From Plantago elongata (taxonomy: Eukaryota > Streptophyta > Magnoliopsida > Lamiales > Plantaginaceae): 48,776 nucleotides of DNA. The stretch is taken from assembly GCA_036897095.1 (NCBI GenBank), contig JAYMSP010000517.1, positions 1-48,776 on the forward strand. The letters run 5' to 3'. Position numbers and translations under genes: made by a program. The notes under the pieces are model-generated. The model was not told the DNA's origin and did no database searches. It was given only the letters and a program-made list of their open reading frames with translations. Shown in pieces: positions 42,769 to 48,776 of the stretch; position 1 is the stretch's first letter, and each line of letters starts with the position of its first letter.

Positions 42769-43589
42769 TCCAAAATTTTAATAAATACTGATATATTTAG
42801 CAAGAATGAATTATGAAAGAAATTGGTACATCTCAGCTAGTGCACATGTGTTCCGTAAAGCCTTTCACTGTCAATTGATCACGAGTTCGATTATCAATAG
42901 TGCTAAATTTTCTAACCATTTTATTTATATTATTTTCTACCATTTACTTGTCATTTTCATTGTTTCTTTATGGTTCAGTAACATTTTTTATTATTTCTCT
43001 CTTTTTTAATGTTTTTTAAATTTACATTTCACAATCATATTTTATTAATACTTAACTTTATTTCATTTAATTCTCTTTTTTTCTTTATTTTTTCTATTCA
43101 ATGATAAATTTATTTACTTAATATACTTAAAAAAGAATTATTCAATCTAAACAAAGTTATATTATATCTAATTACTTTCGTTTATGAGCACATAATTTAA
43201 AAAATTATAGTCTAAACATTGTTCTTTGCTATGTGAGTTTTGAAAACGTAATTTTCATTAGTCATTAATAATAAAAAAATTTAATTAAATTTATAGTAAA
43301 AAAATTCAATACCCCTAACATATATTTCTGCGTCCGTTTCTGGGTACGATTGCCCACCATAATTGACCGTCTAACCGCCAAAATGCGTAATATTTTGTAC
43401 TACACATAGAAATGAAAGACAATTAATGAAATCATTGATACTTAAACGTAGATTCGAAAGATCTACGTCGGCATACTTCTCCATGTACACATATGCATAT
43501 CTTTATCGTTATGACTAATTGCGTTTATTTTGTGAATTTAGTATACTCATAACATTTAGGGAAATTTGTGAAAAAGGTAATACAAATGG
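42769..43589. other. AT-rich spacer
   Basis: There is long T- and A-rich sequence with stops in all frames. I see no gene and no clear repeat. Confidence 0.5.
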
Positions 43590-44600
43590 TAACTTTTTGA
43601 AAGTAGCTTTAATTATTAATGTTTTATTTTAATACTTTAAATTGACATTGTGTTCAGTTTAAATACCTCTGTAACACGTGACAGTTTAATAAGCGACATG
43701 TGTCAATTTAAAATTTTAAAATTTTAATAAGTAAAATTACAAATAAAATAAATTTTAATAATTTTTAATTTCACCACATAATTTTCAAATATTATAATTC
43801 AACCCTAATTTTTAAAATCAACAAAAGAGAAAGTTAAAAGGAAGAAGAAAGGGGGGGAAAATTAATTTGAAATTATTTTTACATTACAAAAAAATATAAA
43901 AAAATTCTGAGAAATTATAAATTATAATTTTAAATTAAATTTGTATATATGAAAAATAAATAAAAAATAATTAAATTAAATTAAAAAAGGGGGAGACACG
44001 TGTCACTCTCTCGTAATTTATGAGTATAAATTGTTTAATATAATTTAAAAATATTTTTAAAAATATAAAAAAAATCACATTTTATTATATATAAAATAAA
44101 TAAATGATTCAAAAATGTGATTTGCCATAATAAACCTTATAATTGAATTTTTAAATTTTGTAAGTGATTCATCCACGACGGAGCATCCAAGCTGTCGGAT
44201 TTGGAACCTTCGTCGTGGAGCTTTCATGAACGGTCATGGAAGCTCCACAAGATCGAATGTGAAATCTCCACGGGCGGAAAAAATCACTGATGGAAGAAGC
44301 TTGTGTTCAAGCTTCTTCCATGGTGATTTTATTTTTTATTATTTATATAAATTATTTTCAATAGAGATATATTTTTATATGTGTAATTTAGTAATAATGC
44401 TAAAACTTAAAATCTATTTGTAATTAATAAAGATGATCGCATTTACGTTTAGGTCCACTGTAATTCTGTATTTTTCGATATGACACGTTGTACGTAATTA
44501 AGCTGTTACGTGTCACAAGGTACTTAAATTGAACACAATGTCCACTTAATATATCAAAATTGAACGATCTCTATTTTCAAAAATGTCATAATAAGGTTTT
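43590..44600. mobile_element. Mutator-like non-autonomous element with long inverted ends
   Basis: The segments 43642-43704 and 44482-44544 are inverted repeats with roughly four in five bases matching, sharing GACATTGTGTTCA, TTTAA.TACC, CACGT.ACAG and TTAAT. Weaker similarity continues outward (ACTTTTTGAAAGTAG against ACATTTTTGAAAATAG), so each end may be about 110 bases. The interior is AT-rich, has no transposase frame, and holds a cluster of three hairpins (44172-44326). A similar terminus at 21044-21130 shows that the family is repeated. Long ends suggest a MULE-type element; exact ends and a 9-base target duplication were not found. Confidence 0.65.
44172..44326. repeat. Cluster of three strong hairpins
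   Basis: Hairpin 1 has perfect 9-base arms (TCCACGACG 44172-44180, CGTCGTGGA 44211-44219). Hairpin 2 has 15-base arms with one mismatch (44215-44229 and 44234-44248) around a 4-base loop. Hairpin 3 has perfect 13-base arms (TGGAAGAAGCTTG 44291-44303, CAAGCTTCTTCCA 44308-44320) around TGTT, with ATCAC/GTGAT pairing again outside. Hairpins 1 and 2 share bases, so they compete. The GC content is well above the surroundings. Confidence 0.88.
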
Positions 44601-45218
44601 TTTTTAAAATTTTTCATAATATTTATATCTACTAGAATCTTGATTTTCATAGATTTGATAATTGTTTCGTAGGCCGTAAAACTGAACTCCTAAGTCATGT
44701 GCCTAGTGATCGAGATTAGACACTATAACCTTCCTAATTGCAGCACAACTCGTTGTCACATTGGACCCCGCACTAAACTAAACGTTATTGTTGCCCATCA
44801 AGTTGAAAATAGTTCAGTAGACAAGCTAGCCATGCACGTTAATTAAGTCTTATACTGCCACAGCCTAAAGTCTACATTATGATTTTAGTAAAGATGTTAT
44901 GGTTTTGGCTAAACATTTACATTTTTTATCCTTAAACGATTAAAAATTTTATTATTAAAGAGCCAAGAGTACAAATAATGATCTCAACGAATAAATATAA
45001 AAGAAATATAACAACATCGTCCAAACCTTGAAGCAAGTTCTAAATCACTATTATAAAGAATCGATCAACAAATTACAATCGGAGTTTTATATATCAAGAC
45101 CATGTGTCATGGAATCATTATTCTTGTGTAATAATTTTTACGGACTTGCAATATGCATTAATCTTTCTACGCGGAGGTTTCATCAACACGAAAATGCATG
45201 TGAGATGAGAGGAGACTT
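44601..45218. other. Gene-free spacer
   Basis: A minus-strand stretch near 44690-44765 (ACAACGAGTTGTGCTGCAAT and TCTCGATCAC) vaguely resembles the SINE-like fragment at 19.2 kb. No other feature is seen. Confidence 0.4.
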
Positions 45219-45381
45219 GGGGGCTGATTGGCTAGGCATTTAAATGCCTCAATTTAGCTCGATGAATAGTGATTTGGCCTAAAATACACTTCAAATACCC
45301 CATTTCAATTTCATTCCAAACACAATTTCATTAAAGTCCCATTCAAATGGTATCATTTGAGTGCCATGCCAATCAGCCCCC
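45219..45381. mobile_element. 163-bp MITE with perfect 14-base inverted ends
   Basis: GGGGGCTGATTGGC at 45219-45232 is the exact reverse complement of GCCAATCAGCCCCC at 45368-45381, and similarity continues inward (GGCATTTAAAT against GGCACTCAAAT). There is no coding potential. The family is not assigned because the flanks (ACTT on the left, TAGT on the right) do not show an obvious target duplication. Confidence 0.9.
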
Positions 45382-45387
45382 TAGTTT

Positions 45388-45416
45388 GGGTGGGGTGGGG
45401 TGAGGTTGGGTGTGGG
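45388..45416 (+). other. Potential G-quadruplex sequence
   Basis: Five G runs of three or four bases occur within 29 bases (GGG T GGGG T GGGG ... GGG TGT GGG), directly beside the MITE at 45219-45381. They are predicted to be able to form a four-stranded structure. Confidence 0.7.
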
Positions 45417-46412
45417 TGTCAGTGGAATAAAGTGGTGGTGCAAAATTCTCCCCTTTCAAACAATTAGTCTAATAATATTTATGAACATACAACCAACCTA
45501 CCTACTAAATCTTTTAAATGATTAATTAATTTCTCTCTTATACACATATTCGACCTTTCAACCGACCCAATCCTAGAAATAAATTATAATTTATTCATGA
45601 CCTCAACCAATACAACCAATTCAATAAAATATTATTATTATTATTATATATAATTAAAGATAATATTAGAATATAATACTAAAAAAATTTAACTTACATT
45701 GAAAAATTTACATACAAAGTGATACATTAGTAAATTATATGAAAAAAATTACAATACTTCAAATAAAAGTTCAAAATAAACAACGGTATCGAATTTTGTG
45801 TAATTTCAGATGATATTTTTTTATAAGATATTAATAAAGAAAACGAAAAAAAATTTCAAGAAAAGAAAAAAAGATTGAATAGTATTCAATCGAACAGTAC
45901 TTAAACGCTGGTTGGCGTTTGCCTCTTGAGCTACCTTTGTTGGTTGCTTCATTTTCTTTTTTAATAAAGTCATGGGCCATAGCCCACCATGATTGCCAAA
46001 CATTAACTGATATTTATGGTCTTATCAAGTCTTTGACTCGAGAATCAGTATTATAGTTCATGTTTAACAAATTAACTGATCTAGTTTTATCATAGTTAAT
46101 TTTTATAAAAATATTTAATACACTAATGTCATAGTTCATGGAGGATTGAGTCAACGGATGCTGCAAAAGTTTGATGATAGTGATGGATGAGTAGTACGTA
46201 ATTATTCAACTATCATATTCCTAATTGGAGTGTTTCGGCATTTGTTGTTGTCGAGTGTCGACTTTGCGTAGAATAGGCAGTACATAAGCGTATTAGTTCG
46301 CCTTTTGTTTGTTTGTTTGTTTGTATGTGAGTATATGGGGAAGAATTTTATTTAATTGTCGAATATTATTATGGTTTTGCAGTTTATAAGATATTGCTGT
46401 AGGGATATTGAT
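45417..46412. other. AT-rich spacer
   Basis: I see no gene, only AT-rich sequence, short ATT runs near 45632 and a TTTG/TTTG microsatellite-like run at about 46305-46325. Confidence 0.5.
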
Positions 46413-46670
46413 ATGGAGGTGGATCATTATCTGGTTTTGGAACTGCCTTCCGGTGAAGAAGGTGCCAAGCTTTCGGAGCAAGAGATTCAGAAAGCTTATC
46501 GAGCGAAGGCGAGGGTGTTGCTTCCGGATGACCCTGATGCATGCTGGGTTTCTGAAGCTTCAGACTTTCTATGAGGTTCTCCAGGATGAGAAGGCTAGGA
46601 AGTTATTTGATGATTTGCTTCGAGTGAAACGGGAGAAACTTCAGAGACAATTTCAATGCCAAGGACATAA
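46413..46670 (+). pseudogene. N-terminal fragment of a DnaJ-C17-like gene
   Basis: ATG at 46413 opens MEVDHYLVLELPSGEEGAKL and continues EQEIQKAYRAKARVLLPDDPDA, matching the J domain of the DNAJC17 family of spliceosome-linked proteins. After about 46535 the matching frame shifts to the one reading LKLQTFYEVLQDEKARKLFDDL and RVKREKLQRQ. The loop expected to read HPDKR in the J domain is shortened to LPDDPD, so the HPD tripeptide that activates Hsp70 is gone. The RNA-recognition half of the family is missing and the match fades near 46670. No intron interrupts the match; whether a parent gene would have one here is unknown. Confidence 0.8.
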
Positions 46671-47733
46671 TGATTCTAAGCTTTGTTTTGTACTTCTTGT
46701 TGTCATGTTTTTGCTTTTGGATTCTAAAGGAGATTTTTTTTTTTTTGGTGGCAAGTGTATAAATATACATTACAGTAGTGTAGATTTTAGTAAATGATAT
46801 CGTGTAGATTGAAAATACGCTTCACACGCGTACGTTATTACCAGAGTTTGGTAACTCACTATGTGTGTACGACATCATATTTTAACACATCTCAGTCAAT
46901 TATATCCACTCAATTCTTTTGTATTTCACATTCAATCACATCATCCTTTCAAATTCAATTCTATATTTAGAGAAAGTTATACGTTATAATGCGGCTTTGC
47001 TTTTATGTTGAGAATATGTTAGGGAAATACTTTAACTCATAAAATAGCTACGGACTGTTATACTTACCTTGTTGTTTTCTCAATAGAGTGTTTGTCATGA
47101 ACCTGAATAAACTTGACATTTACATATAACTAAAGTTTAATAACATAATTCAATGGAATTTTTTTATATTTACGAATTAAAATTAATTTGTATTTAAAGT
47201 TAATAATGACTGACATAAAACAAAAATTAAAATGAAAAAGATAAAACGTGATGAACCTATAATTTGAAGCTCCAAGGGAGAAGAACAATGCATATGATAT
47301 TATTCCAAAGGTTCACAGAAGCAAACTACTAAATTAACTACAAAAATACTCAAAGTTTGAATAATATAATATTAAATTGTTAATATATAAAATTCATATC
47401 ACGACAGTAAACTTTTAGTAAAACATATAAATTAGATATGAAATACGCTTTACACACGTAGCTTGTGTCGTTAATTCTAGTATTTTAATAATATAATAAT
47501 ACAGTAGCAAGCTTTCAAAAATCGAAGTAGAGTTTAGATAGAAATCCAAATTAGATTATGATTATTATTTCTCTTTGTTTTAGTTTTCTCTAATCTTTCT
47601 TAAAGTTCTAGTTTAGTTAGGATTAGTATTCTAAGTTTATTAGGTTTAGTTTAGTATTTACGTTATATATAGGCAGCTTATGTTAGTTTTATTATACACT
47701 TGATTTGCATATGCGACAATTACTATTGTGGTT
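46671..47733. other. AT-rich spacer leading into LTR-like sequence
   Basis: There is no gene. The part from about 47560 on (pyrimidine-rich, then TATATATAGGCAGC, a TATA-like start) looks like the promoter part of an LTR and leads into the direct repeat at 47734. Confidence 0.4.
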
Positions 47734-47843
47734 TCCACCATGGATGCTAAAGCTTGGGCTTTGTCTTGATAATTCGTTATAGTTGAGTTTTTCTACGTGT
47801 TAGAGTTCTCGTTATCCTTTAATTACGCTTCCATTCCATATAA
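47734..47843 (+). repeat. LTR-like direct repeat, first copy
   Basis: About 110 bases beginning TCCACCATGGATGCTAAAGC recur at 48349-48459 with about ten differences. The copies are 615 bases apart. With the TATA-like sequence just upstream (about 47665) this resembles part of an LTR, but no primer-binding site or gag/pol frame was found between the copies. Confidence 0.7.
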
Positions 47844-48348
47844 GTTGGCATTCAGAGACAAGATTTGCCTGGATGATACTAGCTATTCTATCCCGATGTA
47901 GCACAACACCTCCCTTCCCCACCCAACCTTCTTCGAGCGTCACGCTCACCATCATCCATACACCAAACAACAATCGCTCGCATTCATCATCATATACGAA
48001 GTTTTGCCGCAATTCAGTACTACCTAGGACACCATAACATTCAAATACCACCACCATTTGGTAAATTGTCTCGGAGTCCAAAGGGCTTGATCAGGCGTCA
48101 TTTCAAGCTCGGACACGCCCGCACTCGCCGGAATACCATTCCTGCGTCTTTTTTTTCCGTATTGCATTAACATCTCAGCGCAGTCCGAGTAAAACAAAAT
48201 TTCCCGTTAGTTCAGCCATTGGATCGTCACGAAATTTTACATCAACAAGCCAAGGCGTGGGTATTCAATTCGAACGTGGAGATCGAAATCTAATCAGGAT
48301 TGTTAGGCCAAATACCGTTCTCCGTCAAGCAGCATATTCAAACAAACC

Positions 48349-48459
48349 TCCACCATAGATGCTAAAGCTTGGACTTTGTCTTGATAATTCGTTATCGTTG
48401 AGTTTTTTTACGTGTTAGAATTCTCGTTATTCTTTGATTACGATTCCTTTTCATATAAT
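48349..48459 (+). repeat. LTR-like direct repeat, second copy
   Basis: It matches 47734-47843 (TCCACCATAGATGCTAAAGC start, AATTCGTTAT and ACGTGTTAGA shared words). The inner region 47844-48348 is GC-richer than the flanks and untranslatable beyond short frames. Confidence 0.7.
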
Positions 48460-48756
48460 AATTATTAAGATGATATATGAATGCTAAACATTTCTAGAAC
48501 ACATAAATTAAATTTATAACACTGCATTTAAATATATATGCCAAACTTCATTGTAGCTATCTATGATCTATGGTACAAAACAAGTGGTGCCCGCGATATC
48601 CAACGCTTCAAAGATTTTAGTAGCAAACAGTACAGCCTATAAGTAAACTATGGTTTTCTTTTATGAATCTTTTGACTTGATGGTAATTACATGTTGTATT
48701 ATGATAATAAATCGATAATTGTTTCGAGACATATATGTTGATTCACCGTTGTAATT

Positions 48757-48776
48757 AATATATATATATATATATA
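48757..48776. repeat. (TA)n run at the window edge
   Basis: A pure TA dinucleotide run reaches the last base of the window, so its true length is unknown. Confidence 0.9.

Noticed and set aside
47812..48081. 89-codon minus-strand frame between LTR-like repeats
   Set aside because: It matches no recognised retroelement protein and lies in the LTR-like core; too weak to call a gene.
1..48776. CRISPR array, bacterial operon or phage module
   Set aside because: All clear genes are spliced plant nuclear genes; no regularly spaced identical repeats with unique spacers occur.

Overview
This window is nuclear DNA from a flowering plant, most likely a eudicot. The genes have many GT-AG introns in AT-rich DNA, the protein families are plant-typical (DUF246-type O-fucosyltransferase, GDSL lipase, GRAS, plant eIF4B, clade-B-like PP2C), and the spaces between genes hold small inverted-repeat transposons, including Stowaway-like MITEs with TA target sites. 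Some repeat styles recall asterids, but the species cannot be fixed from sequence alone. All exon models below were built by hand from splice signals, reading phase and protein-family expectation; each of the multi-exon models closes in frame.

Left part (1-15.3 kb): an O-fucosyltransferase gene of 11 exons on the plus strand (545 aa) is followed by a broken tandem copy of a GH27 alpha-galactosidase (6985-10314). The intact 14-exon alpha-galactosidase (632 aa, signal peptide) follows. The broken copy keeps the TATA box and signal-peptide exon, lacks exons 2-4, has in-frame stops in exons 6 and 8, and carries a 162-bp tandem duplication around its last exon.

Middle (15.7-26.4 kb): a fatty acyl-CoA reductase gene of 8 exons on the minus strand (571 aa, with an N-terminal extension like MS2/FAR2), then about 3.5 kb of repeat-rich DNA, a frameshifted and truncated caffeate-type O-methyltransferase pseudogene, a small FCS-like zinc-finger gene with a diverged duplicate of its 3' end, and an intronless GRAS gene on the minus strand (493 aa).

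Right part (29-39 kb): eIF4B (596 aa, 3 exons, a 2.7-kb first intron holding a Stowaway-like MITE with a CT microsatellite), a GDSL esterase/lipase (388 aa, 5 exons) and a PP2C phosphatase on the minus strand (425 aa, 5 exons) with a MAPK-docking-like motif. From 39 kb to the end there is no intact gene. The sequence there is a transposon graveyard: a long-arm foldback element, a Stowaway-like MITE, a decayed PIF/Harbinger ORF1, a Mutator-like element with long inverted ends and a cluster of hairpins, a 163-bp MITE with perfect 14-bp ends, a DnaJ-C17-like fragment and a pair of LTR-like direct repeats.

The order O-fucosyltransferase, GH27, eIF4B, GDSL lipase matches my recollection of Arabidopsis chromosome 3 (At3g26370, At3g26380, At3g26400, At3g26430). 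This suggests an ancestral block into which the reductase, methyltransferase, zinc-finger and GRAS interval was placed, or from which Arabidopsis lost it. No operon-like cooperation is expected; the genes are independent housekeeping, cell-wall, lipid and signalling functions. I saw no clear new molecular system; the most unusual items are the alpha-galactosidase relic and the hairpin-bearing transposons.
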